From positions 1 through 64,000 of the forward strand of contig JAHRYS010000002.1 in NCBI GenBank assembly GCA_020621985.1: a DNA stretch of 64,000 nt. The letters run 5' to 3'. The position numbers and the translations under genes are program-made. Below, piece after piece: positions 16,147 to 25,459 of the stretch. Position 1 is the stretch's first letter, and the number at the start of each line of letters is the position of its first letter. This DNA is from Candidatus Ferrigenium altingense. GTDB lineage: Bacteria > Pseudomonadota > Gammaproteobacteria > Burkholderiales > Gallionellaceae. The notes beneath the pieces are model-generated. The model ran no database searches. It had not been told where the DNA came from and worked only from the letters and a program-made list of their open reading frames with translations.

Positions 16147-18480
16147 CTAGATCGCCCCGATGGTCTTCAGGCTGGCAACACCAACCGCGAACTGGTAGAA
16201 GATTTGCGTCCAGTCCTTGAGCTCCTTGGTGAGGTTGAATCTCTCCAGCTTTTCCGGAACGATGATGGTGTCGCCGGGCATGGCTTCACGCCCGCTGAAG
16301 CTGCCGAACCCGAAACCGCCGAACATCGAGCCGCCCTGGCGATTGCTGAACACCACGCCGTCGGCGCGCACCAGATAGACGTCATCCTCCTCGCCGTCGC
16401 GGGTCGGGCCGCCGGCCTTGCCGAGATAGTCGCCGACGCTGAGACCACGCCTGTAGAGGAAGGCATTCTGGTTGTACACCGTACCCATTACGCTGACTGT
16501 CGAAGCGGGTGCCGGAACAAACAGCCGGTCACCGTCCTCCAGGACGATGTCAGGCAAGTCCTTGAGTTGCGGATTTTGCTCCGGCATCTCCATCACGATG
16601 CGCCCGGTTGCCTTGACCTGACGCATCTTCGCGATCAGCGCCGTTTGCGATACAGCCTGAGCCTTGCTTGCGTCTGCATCTTCCTTGGATAGCGCTGCCG
16701 AAGCAGATTTGGCTGCAGTGCGCTGCACCTCGACTTCCAAACGGTCGACGATCTCGTCCAGCCGTTTTTGCTGCATCTGGCGCGTGGCTTCGCGCGTCAG
16801 TTCGCTGCCGAACAGGTAGGCCTGCGGCGTCAAGCCGCCGACGCGCGCCACCAGCTGGCGCAGCGTTTCGCCCGGCATTGCCTTGTACACGCCGGCACGG
16901 TTGAATTCGCCTTCCAGCCTGACATAGGCACTTTGCTTGGCGGAAGGCCCTTGCATGTCTTCTTTGGAGAAGATGGTGATGACGTCGCCCGGTTGCAGCA
17001 ACAGGTTACTTTCCTCATCCTTGCCGCCGGTCGCCTTGCCCAGGTTGAAGGGCAGCAGCGCGGTGCTCATATCATTTTTCTTCAGCCGCTCGACCAGCGC
17101 GTAATCCCAGTTGATCTCGTTCTGGTTGCGCTTGATCTGGGTGCGTAATGCGCCTCCGCTGGAGGTTTCGGTGCGGAATGCATTGTTCTGGCGCGCCCAG
17201 TACTCCGGTGCGATCAGCGCATCCATGCTCGGAATCAGGTCGCTAACGCGCATGCCCTCTTTCCACGGGTAGCGCCCCGGGGAGGCCACGCTACCGCGCA
17301 GGGTGACGGCATTGTCGAAGCGTGCGTCGATGGAAAATACCTGCACCAGATCACCGTCCCTGACCAGGCGGGTCAAGCCTTGATTATCCAATTGAAACTC
17401 TTCGACCTTGCGCACAGTACGGTCGGCAATACGCTCGAGCAGGACTTTTTGCCCGGCAGCCGTGGTGGTGAGGCCGCCCGAAAGCTCGAGCAATGATGCC
17501 AGACTGGTCTTGTCATCCTTGAGCTCGTAAATGGCGGGAGTTTTGACACTGCCGGAAATCGCGGCGAGATGGCCGATCGGCGGAATATAGATCACGTCGC
17601 CGGACAGCAGCGCGACATCCTTGCTCTTGTCACCCCTGACCAGCAACTCGTATACATCCAGTTCGGTCACAATTTTCCCCGCGCGTTTGAGCTGGATATG
17701 GCGCATGCTGCCATTGGGCGACGGGCCGCCGGACATGAACAATGTATTGATCAGCGTGCTCAGCGAACTGACGGTATAAACCCCCGGCCGTTTGGCTTGG
17801 CCGACGACGAACACCTGCAAAGAGCGCAACTTGCCCAATGAAACGCTGAGCTGAAAATTGCGGAATACCCGGCCAATCTGGTTTTTAAGATATCCCTCCA
17901 AATCCTGATACTTGATGCCCGTGACATTGACGGTGCCGACCTTGGGCAGGCTGATGGCGCCGTTACGGTCTACTGTGACGCGCAGGTCGATATCGATTTG
18001 CCCCCAGCCGGTCAGGACAATTTCGTCGCCGGGGCTGATCACATAATCCTGCGGGACGGGAATGTTGCCGACTGGCGCGAAAGTGCTTGGGGGCTGATCG
18101 AACAAGTTGTAGCCGTACATGGGCAATACCCGTCCCACCGACTGTGCAAGAAATGCCTGAAATTCATTGTTCAGGTTCAGCGCGGTGCCACCTTGGGTTT
18201 GCTCAACCTGATTGACGTTGTCCTGGCTGGCGCCAGCAGCCGGTTTCGCATCGATCAGCAGCGGTACGCCATTGAGCAATGCGGCTTGTGCTCCCTGGTT
18301 CGCGGAAGTGAGGCCGGCTGAGGCACCAGTCATACTGGTTGACATCCCGCCCCCCATGGCAATTCCACCGCTGGTGGATGAAGTTTCAGCTTTTGCCTGC
18401 AGGGAGAAAACCACTGAAAACAGTATGGACGTTGCAAGCAAGACGCCATTTGAACCAATATGCCTGATAACCTTATTCAC
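16147..18480 (-). CDS. Polysaccharide export protein with multiple SLBB domains (Wza-like)
   Basis: About 777 residues, roughly twice E. coli Wza. Signal peptide (FSVVFSLQAKA), then the polysaccharide export domain (DYVISPGDEIVLTGWGQID) and a series of SLBB domains (VFVVGQAKRPGVYTVSSLST, AISGSVKTPAIYELKD, VTLRGSVASPGRYPWKEG, VRLEGEFNRAGVYKAMPGE, VSVMGTVYNQNAFLYRRG). I take the GTG at 18480, which has GGGGAG 6 nt upstream; a TTG at 18486 is possible but would overlap the RBS region. No lipobox is evident. The C-terminus lacks an obvious Wza-type amphipathic helix. Confidence 0.88.
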   Translation of the reverse strand: MNKVIRHIGSNGVLLATSILFSVVFSLQAKAETSSTSGGIAMGGGMSTSMTGASAGLTSANQGAQAALLNGVPLLIDAKPAAGASQDNVNQVEQTQGGTALNLNNEFQAFLAQSVGRVLPMYGYNLFDQPPSTFAPVGNIPVPQDYVISPGDEIVLTGWGQIDIDLRVTVDRNGAISLPKVGTVNVTGIKYQDLEGYLKNQIGRVFRNFQLSVSLGKLRSLQVFVVGQAKRPGVYTVSSLSTLINTLFMSGGPSPNGSMRHIQLKRAGKIVTELDVYELLVRGDKSKDVALLSGDVIYIPPIGHLAAISGSVKTPAIYELKDDKTSLASLLELSGGLTTTAAGQKVLLERIADRTVRKVEEFQLDNQGLTRLVRDGDLVQVFSIDARFDNAVTLRGSVASPGRYPWKEGMRVSDLIPSMDALIAPEYWARQNNAFRTETSSGGALRTQIKRNQNEINWDYALVERLKKNDMSTALLPFNLGKATGGKDEESNLLLQPGDVITIFSKEDMQGPSAKQSAYVRLEGEFNRAGVYKAMPGETLRQLVARVGGLTPQAYLFGSELTREATRQMQQKRLDEIVDRLEVEVQRTAAKSASAALSKEDADASKAQAVSQTALIAKMRQVKATGRIVMEMPEQNPQLKDLPDIVLEDGDRLFVPAPASTVSVMGTVYNQNAFLYRRGLSVGDYLGKAGGPTRDGEEDDVYLVRADGVVFSNRQGGSMFGGFGFGSFSGREAMPGDTIIVPEKLERFNLTKELKDWTQIFYQFAVGVASLKTIGAI

Positions 18481-18766
18481 TGCCAACTCCCCGTAATCTT
18501 CAGATTTTTTTGCAACAGCGGGCGAAATGCCGCGACCCGCATGGACAGCCTGCTTTGGAATTTGCCGAGCATTCTAACCGAGACCTGCCCGCAAAACTAT
18601 AGACCGTTCGGCATATTGACAGCAAACGCATTGTTGACATCCGGATTGGTTGACTGGATGGCAGTGCATCGTTATCCACCTCTTCACGGCATAATTACTG
18701 ATAAAAATTTGGCTGCTGACATCTTGCGCGGGATAATCAACCAACGACAGAAAGCGGGGGACACCA

Positions 18767-19231
<465 letters not shown>

Positions 19232-19238
19232 AGGCATA

Positions 19239-19264
19239 AAGGGCGCGATAAATCGCACCCCTAC
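19239..19264. repeat. Short inverted repeat (GGGCGCGATAAATCGCACCC)
   Basis: Intergenic fragment, GGGCGCGAT / ATCGCACCC followed by CTAC, resembling part of the GTAGGGGTGCGAT repeat type. Lies 8 nt after the EVE stop and may act as a terminator. Confidence 0.5.
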
Positions 19265-19287
19265 GATATTTCACTATCGATTGGAAA

Positions 19288-20094
19288 ATGGAATTTATGG
19301 AATGGTATTTAGCCTATCTCCTGCTCGGTGCCTTCGTCGGTTTTTTCGCCGGTTTGCTCGGCATCGGCGGCGGGCTGGTGCTGGTGCCGGTACTGAGTTT
19401 CCTGTTTGAAGCGCAGCATCTGGGCGGAACGCAAAATCTGCATCTCGCGCTGGGCACCTCGATGGCCGCCATTCTCTACACCGCCGCTTCCAGCGCATAT
19501 ACGCACCACGCGCATGGCGCGGTCAACATGCATATCGTGCGCAGCATGACACCGGGCCTGCTGTTGGGCACGTTGCTCGGGGCGCTGTTCGCCAGCAACG
19601 CCTCACAGTTTTACCTGGCGGTATTTTTTGCGCTGTTCGTGTATTTCGCCGCCGCGCAAATGCTGTTTGGATTCAGGCCGAAGGCTACCCGGCAACTGCC
19701 CGGGCGCGCCGGGCTGACGCTGGTCGGCAGCGGCATCGGTGCGATCAGCAGCCTGGTTTCCATCGGCGGCGGGACGCTGAGCGTGCCCTTCATGCTGTGG
19801 CACAACATCCCTTTCAAACAGGCCATCGGCACCTCGGCCGCGCTCGGTTTTCCCATCGCGCTCGGCGGCACGCTAGGTTATGTCGCCACCGGCCTGATGT
19901 TGCATTCGTTGCCTGCCGGAACGCTGGGCTTCGTCTACCTCCCCGCGCTGCTCATGCTCGCTCTGGGCAGCGCTTTCACCACCACGCTCGGCGCAAAAAC
20001 CACCCACCGGCTGCCGCTGGAACCGCTACGCCGAGGCTTTGCTGTCCTGCTGTTGGTATTGGCAACGAGAATGCTGCTGAAGGCTTTCGCCTGA
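19288..20094 (+). CDS. TauE/SafE-family membrane transporter (putative sulfite/organosulfonate exporter)
   Basis: 268 residues with about eight membrane helices in two repeats. Each repeat starts with the glycine-rich motif of the family: GFFAGLLGIGGGLVLVPVLS near residue 17 and GAISSLVSIGGGTLSVPFM near residue 151. Substrate is unknown; members move sulfite, sulfoacetate or other anions. A second ATG 9 nt downstream (MEWYLAYLL) is an equally good start. Confidence 0.85.
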   Translation: MEFMEWYLAYLLLGAFVGFFAGLLGIGGGLVLVPVLSFLFEAQHLGGTQNLHLALGTSMAAILYTAASSAYTHHAHGAVNMHIVRSMTPGLLLGTLLGALFASNASQFYLAVFFALFVYFAAAQMLFGFRPKATRQLPGRAGLTLVGSGIGAISSLVSIGGGTLSVPFMLWHNIPFKQAIGTSAALGFPIALGGTLGYVATGLMLHSLPAGTLGFVYLPALLMLALGSAFTTTLGAKTTHRLPLEPLRRGFAVLLLVLATRMLLKAFA

Positions 20095-20133
20095 GAGTCA
20101 ATGAGCGTGCGCTGCGCAGCCGGAACAAAATAG

Positions 20134-20209
20134 GTAGCCTGGATGCAGGCCGAAGGCCGGAATCCGGGGAATGCTTCCCCCGGATTCCGCTACGCTTCAT
20201 CCAGGCTAC
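20134..20209. repeat. Inverted repeat GTAGCCTGGATG...CATCCAGGCTAC
   Basis: 12-bp outer arms, with an inner CGGAATCCGGGG/CCCCCGGATTCCG pair. A common dispersed repeat type in proteobacteria. It lies between the convergent TauE-like gene and ctaA, where it could terminate both. Confidence 0.8.
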
Positions 20210-20216
20210 GAATTAC

Positions 20217-21161
20217 TCACGCTTTCCGCAGCCTGAAACTCAACACCACCAGTGCAACCAGCAGCAGCATCGCCACCGCGTTGTGCAGCACCGCGACCAG
20301 CGGCGGCAAACCGAGCAGCACATTGGCGATGCCGAGCGCAAACTGAAGCGCGACCAACCCCAGGACGGCCTTGCCGATGTTGCGCAAGCCTTGCACCGCC
20401 ATGATCCTGAAAGCCAGCCAGCCCAGGTATGCAACGGTAAGCAGCGCGCCGGCCCGATGCATCCAGTGGATCGCCGTCAGCCTTTCTGCGGAAAGCGGCA
20501 GGCCGGAATGATCCAAGCTGTATGAAAAATCCATCGTCGGCAGCAGCGCACCGTTGCAAAGCGGAAACCCGGTGCAGGCCAGCGCGGCAAAATTGGAGCT
20601 TACCCAGCCGCCCAGCATGATTTGAACCAGCAGCAGCGCGATGCCCAGCCACGCAAGCCCGCGCCACTTTTGCGCCGCGCCCGGGTCGACCGCGGCCGGC
20701 TGCGCCAGTTGACGCAGTGCGATCCACGCCAGCAGCATCAGCATGGCGACCCCGCCCGCAAGATGCACCGAAACAATGACCGGCCGCGGCAGATAGGCAA
20801 AGGCCAAGATGCCGAACGCCGCCATGAATACCATCAACCCCAGCAGCAGGGTCGGCAGCAACGGCGATTGCCGCAATTCCTTGCGCTTTTTCCACGCCAG
20901 CCCGCACACCGCGATGGCCAGCATCCCCAACAGTTGCACCACCTGGCTGTGCAGCTTCCACTGCCACGAGGTATGGCCGCGCGGCGCGCCGGATTTAGCC
21001 GCATCGGCCTGGGGTGGCTGTCTTTCCTTCAGCGCATTTTCCTCATAGCAGGCAGGCCAGTTGGCGCAACCCAGGCCGGCATCGGAAAGGCGCGCATAAG
21101 CGCTCAACACCACCGCGCAAAAAGCGAGCACCAGGGTCGCCACGACAAGTTTCAGATACAT
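20217..21161 (-). CDS. ctaA: Heme A synthase (COX15/CtaA family)
   Basis: Oxidises the C8 methyl of heme O to give heme A for aa3-type cytochrome oxidase. 314 residues, eight membrane helices in two four-helix halves. Motifs: RLSDAGLGCANWPACY near residue 24, the histidines in HTSWQWKLHSQVVQLLGM and SVHLAGGVAMLML, and in the second half CTGFPLCNG, DHSGLPLSAERLTAIHWMHR and LHNAVAMLLLVAL. Single gene here; ctaB and the oxidase genes are not in the window. Confidence 0.92.
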   Translation of the reverse strand: MYLKLVVATLVLAFCAVVLSAYARLSDAGLGCANWPACYEENALKERQPPQADAAKSGAPRGHTSWQWKLHSQVVQLLGMLAIAVCGLAWKKRKELRQSPLLPTLLLGLMVFMAAFGILAFAYLPRPVIVSVHLAGGVAMLMLLAWIALRQLAQPAAVDPGAAQKWRGLAWLGIALLLVQIMLGGWVSSNFAALACTGFPLCNGALLPTMDFSYSLDHSGLPLSAERLTAIHWMHRAGALLTVAYLGWLAFRIMAVQGLRNIGKAVLGLVALQFALGIANVLLGLPPLVAVLHNAVAMLLLVALVVLSFRLRKA

Positions 21162-21303
21162 CGTTTTATACCGTAATAAATGACCGTGCGATTGTATGCC
21201 ATCGCGCCGGACAAGTAACGTAGCCCGGTCATGAAACGCTCCGCAACAGCGCCCAATGCCCTATTTATGCTAATCTGCGCGGGTATTTTTCGGGAAATCT
21301 ATT

Positions 21304-21443
21304 ATGTCCTCTGGAAATTCGTTTTGCGGGATGAAGCGCAAGGAGCCGCACAGCGAGCAACGAGGCATATCGAATAGATAGACGAGGAGTGAGCGAGCAC
21401 GCGACGCCGCGATTCGCCCGCAAAACGGATTTATAGAGGGCAT
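21304..21443 (+). promoter_or_regulatory. Long hairpin-flanked element; downstream arm holds the ilvA ribosome binding site
   Basis: Arms 21304-21330 and 21417-21443 (27 nt each) pair with 23 Watson-Crick pairs, three G-U pairs when read as plus-strand RNA, and one mismatch. They enclose an 86-nt core containing GACGAGGAGTGAGCGAGC. The right arm ends one base before the ilvA ATG and contains its RBS (AGAGGG), pairing with CCTCT of the left arm, so a closed hairpin would hide the start site. The core resembles that of the element at 41408-41532. Confidence 0.7.
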
Positions 21444-22952
21444 ATGAACGGTTATTTGAAACGCATCCTCAACGCGCGCGTCTACGACGTGGCGATCGAA
21501 AGCCCGCTGGAATTAGCGCCCAATCTTTCCGCGCGCCTCGGCAACACGCTGCTGCTCAAGCGCGAAGACATGCAACCGGTGTTTTCCTTCAAGCTGCGCG
21601 GCGCGTACAACAAGATGGCGCAACTCACGCCGGAGCAGTTGAAGCGCGGCGTCATCGCCGCCTCGGCGGGCAACCACGCGCAGGGCGTCGCGCTCAGCGC
21701 GCAGAAGCTCGGCTGCAAGGCGGTGATCGTGATGCCTGTCACCACGCCGCAGATCAAGATCGACGCGGTGAAGGGGCGCGGCGCGAAAGTGGTGCTGCAC
21801 GGCGATTCCTACTCCGACGCCTACCAGCACGCGCTGGAACTGGAACAACAGGAGGGGATGACCTTCGTCCATCCCTATGACGATCCCGACGTGATCGCCG
21901 GGCAGGGCACCATCGCGATGGAAATCCTGCGCCAGCACACCCGGCCGATCCACGCGATCTTCTGCGCCATCGGCGGCGGCGGGCTGGTTGCCGGCGTGGC
22001 GGCCTACGTCAAGCAGTTGCGCCCCGAGATCAAGATCATCGGCGTGCAGCCGGTCGATTCCGACGCCATGTACCGCTCGCTCAAAGCCAAGCGGCGCGTC
22101 ACGCTCGACCATGTCGGGCTGTTCGCCGACGGGGTGGCGGTCAAGCAGGTCGGCCAGGAAACTTTCCGCCTGTGCCGCAAGCTGGTCGACGAGATCATCC
22201 TGGTCGACACCGACGCCACCTGCGCCGCGATCAAGGACGTATTCGAAGACACCCGCTCGATCCTCGAACCGGCGGGCGCGCTCGCGATCGCCGGCGCCAA
22301 GCTGTATGCCGCGCGCGAAGGGCTCAAGGGCGAGACGCTGGTCGCCATCGCCTGCGGCGCGAACATGAATTTCGACCGCCTGCGCTTCGTCGCGGAACGC
22401 GCCGAAATCGGCGAACGGCGCGAGGCGATCCTCGCCGTCACGATCCCGGAAACGCCCGGCAGCTTCCGCAAATTCTGCACCTTGCTCGGCAAGCGCAACA
22501 TCACCGAATTCAACTACCGCTACGCCGACCCGAAGGCGGCGCAGGTGTTCGTCGGCATCCAGGTGCGCAACCAGTCGGAGACCGCCGAGCTGGTGGACAA
22601 GTTGCAGCGCAACAAACTACCCGCGCTCGACTTGAGCGACAACGAAATGGCCAAGCTGCATTTGCGCCACCTGGTCGGCGGGCATGCGCCGGAGGCCAAG
22701 GACGAAATCCTGTTCCGCTTCGAGTTTCCCGAACGCCCCGGCGCGCTGATGAACTTCCTCAACAGCATGAGCCACAGCTGGAATATCAGCCTGTTCCACT
22801 ACCGCAACCACGGCGCGGATTACGGGCGCGTGCTGGTCGGCATGCAGGTGCCGCACCACGACAAGAAGGCGCTCAAGACCTTCCTCGACACCCTCGGCTA
22901 CCGCTACTGGGACGAGAGCGGCAACCCGGCGTACAAGCTGTTTTTGGGGTAA
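21444..22952 (+). CDS. ilvA: Threonine ammonia-lyase, biosynthetic (IlvA)
   Basis: PLP enzyme that makes 2-oxobutanoate from threonine, the first step of isoleucine synthesis. 502 residues. The PLP lysine is in FSFKLRGAYNKM (about K50), the phosphate-binding loop is GGGGLVAGVAAYVKQ at about 177-191, and SAGNHAQGVALSA lies at about 73-85. The C-terminal third carries two ACT-like domains (LAVTIPETPGSFRKFCTLLG and FRFEFPERPGALMNFLNSMS), the form that responds to isoleucine and valine. The start is set by RBS AGAGGG, which lies in the hairpin described above. The gene stands alone. Confidence 0.95.
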   Translation: MNGYLKRILNARVYDVAIESPLELAPNLSARLGNTLLLKREDMQPVFSFKLRGAYNKMAQLTPEQLKRGVIAASAGNHAQGVALSAQKLGCKAVIVMPVTTPQIKIDAVKGRGAKVVLHGDSYSDAYQHALELEQQEGMTFVHPYDDPDVIAGQGTIAMEILRQHTRPIHAIFCAIGGGGLVAGVAAYVKQLRPEIKIIGVQPVDSDAMYRSLKAKRRVTLDHVGLFADGVAVKQVGQETFRLCRKLVDEIILVDTDATCAAIKDVFEDTRSILEPAGALAIAGAKLYAAREGLKGETLVAIACGANMNFDRLRFVAERAEIGERREAILAVTIPETPGSFRKFCTLLGKRNITEFNYRYADPKAAQVFVGIQVRNQSETAELVDKLQRNKLPALDLSDNEMAKLHLRHLVGGHAPEAKDEILFRFEFPERPGALMNFLNSMSHSWNISLFHYRNHGADYGRVLVGMQVPHHDKKALKTFLDTLGYRYWDESGNPAYKLFLG

Positions 22953-22963
22953 TTTGAAATTAA

Positions 22964-22993
22964 GACCATTTTGCCGGTGCCGGCAAAATGGTC
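22964..22993. repeat. 14-bp perfect palindrome after ilvA
   Basis: GACCATTTTGCCGG and its exact complement separated by TG, 12 nt after the ilvA stop. It has no T-tract, so it is a weak terminator candidate. It also marks the left edge of the RhuM/AlbA insertion. Confidence 0.6.
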
Positions 22994-23031
22994 AACTTAA
23001 CTGCGATTCATGGATGAAGGTTGTAGACCGA

Positions 23032-23145
23032 ATGGATATTGAAGCCCATAGCCAATACGTATCGCCACGCGAACTATCCGTGATCGAGAGCGAAATCAAG
23101 GCGCTGGAGCAAAACATCATGCGACTATTGAAGGTATCGGCATGA
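23032..23145 (+). CDS. Short open frame upstream of the RhuM fragment, unknown
   Basis: 37 residues (from MDIEAHSQYV) with a C-terminal helix (SEIKALEQNIMRLLKVSA). The stop overlaps the RhuM ATG as ATGA, so it looks like the 3' end of a longer operon partner. The helical end is reminiscent of the C-terminus of restriction specificity subunits, often neighbours of RhuM genes, but this is a guess. Confidence 0.35.
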   Translation: MDIEAHSQYVSPRELSVIESEIKALEQNIMRLLKVSA

Positions 23146-23453
23146 GCAAGAAAAACCCTGCGCCGATCGGCAACGCCTCCGAATTCATTTTCTACCAGAG
23201 CGAAGACGGTGCCAGCCGCATCCAGGTCAGGCTGAAAAATGAAACTGTCTGTCTCCCCCAGCGCCAGCTCGCCGATCTGTATCAACTCAACGTCAATACG
23301 GTCAGCGGCCACATCAAAGTTATCTTCGATGAAAACGAATTGCAGCCGCAGGCAACTGCTCGACTATATCGAATAGTTGCCCCGGAAGCCAGGCGGACAG
23401 TGGAACGGCTGGTCAACCACTACAACCTCGACATGGTGCTGGCCGTCGGCTAA
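23142..23453 (+). pseudogene. RhuM-family protein, truncated to the N-terminal ~100 residues
   Basis: EFIFYQSEDGASRIQVRLKN, then VCLPQRQLADLYQLNVNTVS, HIKVIFDENELQPQATARLY and YNLDMVLAVG match the first third of RhuM-type proteins (usually over 300 residues), which often sit in restriction or defence loci. The frame stops right after LDMVLAVG, where the family continues with YRV and the rest of the domain; the next bases go directly to the AlbA gene. Whether the short product is functional is unknown. Good RBS is not visible, but the ATG is coupled to the small frame before it. Confidence 0.6.
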
Positions 23454-23505
23454 CCACCGTGAGCGTGGAAACGCAACGCATCACGCAGGCGATGAAGGAG
23501 AGTGC

Positions 23506-25446
23506 ATGAACGAGGGAATGACGCTGGATGATTTGACCACATTGGCCGAGGCTGTTGATTTGGAATGCAAGGCAGCACAGGGGCGGGATGGGCGCGGCGA
23601 GCTGCCCGATGACTTCTGGAAAAGCTATTGCGCCATGGCTAATAGCGATGGTGGCATGATCTGGTTGGGCATTCAGGAAAAACCGCGTGGCAGCTTCTGT
23701 GCGCTTGGCCTGGCGGATGTGGAGCGAGTGCGCAAGGCGCTTTGGGATAACCTGCACAACCGCAAGCAGGTAAGCGCCAATTTGCTAGCCGAACATCAAA
23801 TTCAGCCGGTTGTTATCAATGGAAAAACTGTATTGCGAGTAGAAATCCCTCGCGCACCGCGCCATATCAAGCCGGTGCATTTGGGCGGCAATCCATTTGG
23901 CGGCACTTTTTTGCGCCGCCATGAAGGTGATTACTCTGCGGATGATGAAACTGTGCGCCGCATGCTGGCAGAGCGTGTGGAAGACTCGCGCGACGAGCGC
24001 ATACTTAAAGGCTTCGATTACAGCGATCTGGACCTGGACACGATGGCGGCTTATCGCAACCGTTTTGCGGCAGTCAAACCCGGCCATGTGTGGACGGATT
24101 TGCCCGTGCCGGAATTCCTGGAGCGCATCGGCGCGTGGGGGAAAAGCCGCGAAGAGGGCCATTCCGGGCTGCGGCTTGCCGGGCTGTTGATGTTTGGCCG
24201 CGCTGAAGTGATCCGCGATGCATTGCCGCATTACATGGTAGATTATCAGGAGCGACCAGAGGCGAAGGCGGAACGGCGCTGGATCGACCGGCTGGTTCCG
24301 GACGGCAGTTGGTCGGGTAATGTGTACGATTTTTTCCGCAAGGTGTATCAAAAACTCACCGCTGATTTAAAGGTGCCGTTCCAATTGCAGGGCGGCCAGC
24401 GCATTGAGGATACGCCGGTGCATGAGGCACTCCGCGAAGCATTGGTGAATACGCTGATTCACGCTGACTTTTCCGGGCGTGTATCGGTGCTGGTGGTGAA
24501 ACGCCCCGATATGTTCGGCTTTCGTAACCCCGGCTTGATGCGGATTCCGATTGCACAAGCGGTTGCCGGGGGCACAAGCGACTGCCGCAACCGCCGTTTG
24601 CAGACCATGTTTCAGTTGGTGGGTTATGGCGATCATGCGGGTTCAGGTCTACCCAAGATTTATCATAATTGGGCGGGGCAACATTGGCGGCGGCCAGTTA
24701 TGTACGAGATGCGCGATCCCGAACAGACATTGATGGAGCTGCGCATGACCAGCTTGTTGCCGGCGCAGGCCGTAGCCGAGTTGGAGGCTCATTTTGGAGC
24801 GAAGTTTGCAAGCTTGTCGCCGGTTGAGCATTTGGCGCTGGTAACGGCTGCGACCGAAGGCGTGGTCAACCATGGTCGCTTACGAGAAATTTCCACTGAC
24901 CACCCCACAGATATTACCAAGATGCTGACGCGGCTCGTGAAAGACGGTTTGCTGGTGTCGGATGGCGTAGGGCGTGGCATGGTGTATTTTCTGCCTTGGC
25001 AGGACCGTCAGGGAGGGACTCTATTTGAGAGCGAGGGTACGCCACCCTTATCATCGAAACTTGGTGAAAAACCTCCAGAGCCAAGCAACATACCTCCAGA
25101 GCTAAGCAACATACCTCCAGAGCTAAGCAACATACCTCCAGAGCTTCCTGCCTTGTATCTGGAGTGGACACAACTCGGCGATGAGTTGCAGCACGAATTG
25201 AAAACCATAGCGCAAGCCGTTAACGAGCGTAAACGAGTTGCGCCTGAGTTGTTGCGGGCAACTATCTTGAGGTTGTGTCAGGGCCGCTACTTGGGACGAC
25301 GAGTGCTGGCACAATTACTTAGCCGTAATCCTGACGACCTGCTCAAAAGGACGCTGAATCCATTGGTCGAAGAAAGTCTTCTCAAAACAGCGTTCCCCTC
25401 AAGCAGCGATCCGCGGCAGGCTTATACGACTCGCGGCGAAACATAA
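23506..25446 (+). CDS. AlbA_2/Schlafen-domain ATP-binding protein, putative DNA-binding regulator or defence protein
   Basis: 646 residues. The N-terminal ~140 residues form an AlbA_2 (Schlafen-like) domain: LAEAVDLECKAAQGRDGRGE, then SYCAMANSDGGMIWLGI and FLRRHEGDYSADDETVRRML. The middle holds the GHKL-type ATP-binding segment EALREALVNTLIHADFSG. A winged-helix-like region follows (HGRLREISTDHPTDITKMLT), then a tandem PPELSNI heptapeptide and a second helical domain. Start at 23506 has the RBS AAGGAG. Such proteins occur in defence islands and as stand-alone regulators; the truncated RhuM gene next to it favours a defence-related origin. The actual function is unknown. Confidence 0.7.
   Translation: MNEGMTLDDLTTLAEAVDLECKAAQGRDGRGELPDDFWKSYCAMANSDGGMIWLGIQEKPRGSFCALGLADVERVRKALWDNLHNRKQVSANLLAEHQIQPVVINGKTVLRVEIPRAPRHIKPVHLGGNPFGGTFLRRHEGDYSADDETVRRMLAERVEDSRDERILKGFDYSDLDLDTMAAYRNRFAAVKPGHVWTDLPVPEFLERIGAWGKSREEGHSGLRLAGLLMFGRAEVIRDALPHYMVDYQERPEAKAERRWIDRLVPDGSWSGNVYDFFRKVYQKLTADLKVPFQLQGGQRIEDTPVHEALREALVNTLIHADFSGRVSVLVVKRPDMFGFRNPGLMRIPIAQAVAGGTSDCRNRRLQTMFQLVGYGDHAGSGLPKIYHNWAGQHWRRPVMYEMRDPEQTLMELRMTSLLPAQAVAELEAHFGAKFASLSPVEHLALVTAATEGVVNHGRLREISTDHPTDITKMLTRLVKDGLLVSDGVGRGMVYFLPWQDRQGGTLFESEGTPPLSSKLGEKPPEPSNIPPELSNIPPELSNIPPELPALYLEWTQLGDELQHELKTIAQAVNERKRVAPELLRATILRLCQGRYLGRRVLAQLLSRNPDDLLKRTLNPLVEESLLKTAFPSSSDPRQAYTTRGET
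25072..25146 (+). repeat. 21-bp tandem repeat inside the AlbA-domain gene
   Basis: CCTCCAGAGCTAAGCAACAT followed by A, 3.6 copies, encoding PPELSNI repeats. The unit is a multiple of three, so copy-number change lengthens or shortens the protein linker without breaking the frame. Confidence 0.9.
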
Positions 25447-25459
25447 CGCCTACCAAGTT

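Noticed and set aside
22954-23031. Upstream part of the short frame before RhuM
   Set aside because: It reads through the 14-bp palindrome after ilvA and has no protein-like features; only the part from 23032 is kept, at low confidence.
25072-25146. Short regularly spaced repeats considered as CRISPR
   Set aside because: The units are directly tandem without spacers and lie within an open frame. The (GCAAGGT)7 tract at 50064 is likewise a plain tandem repeat.
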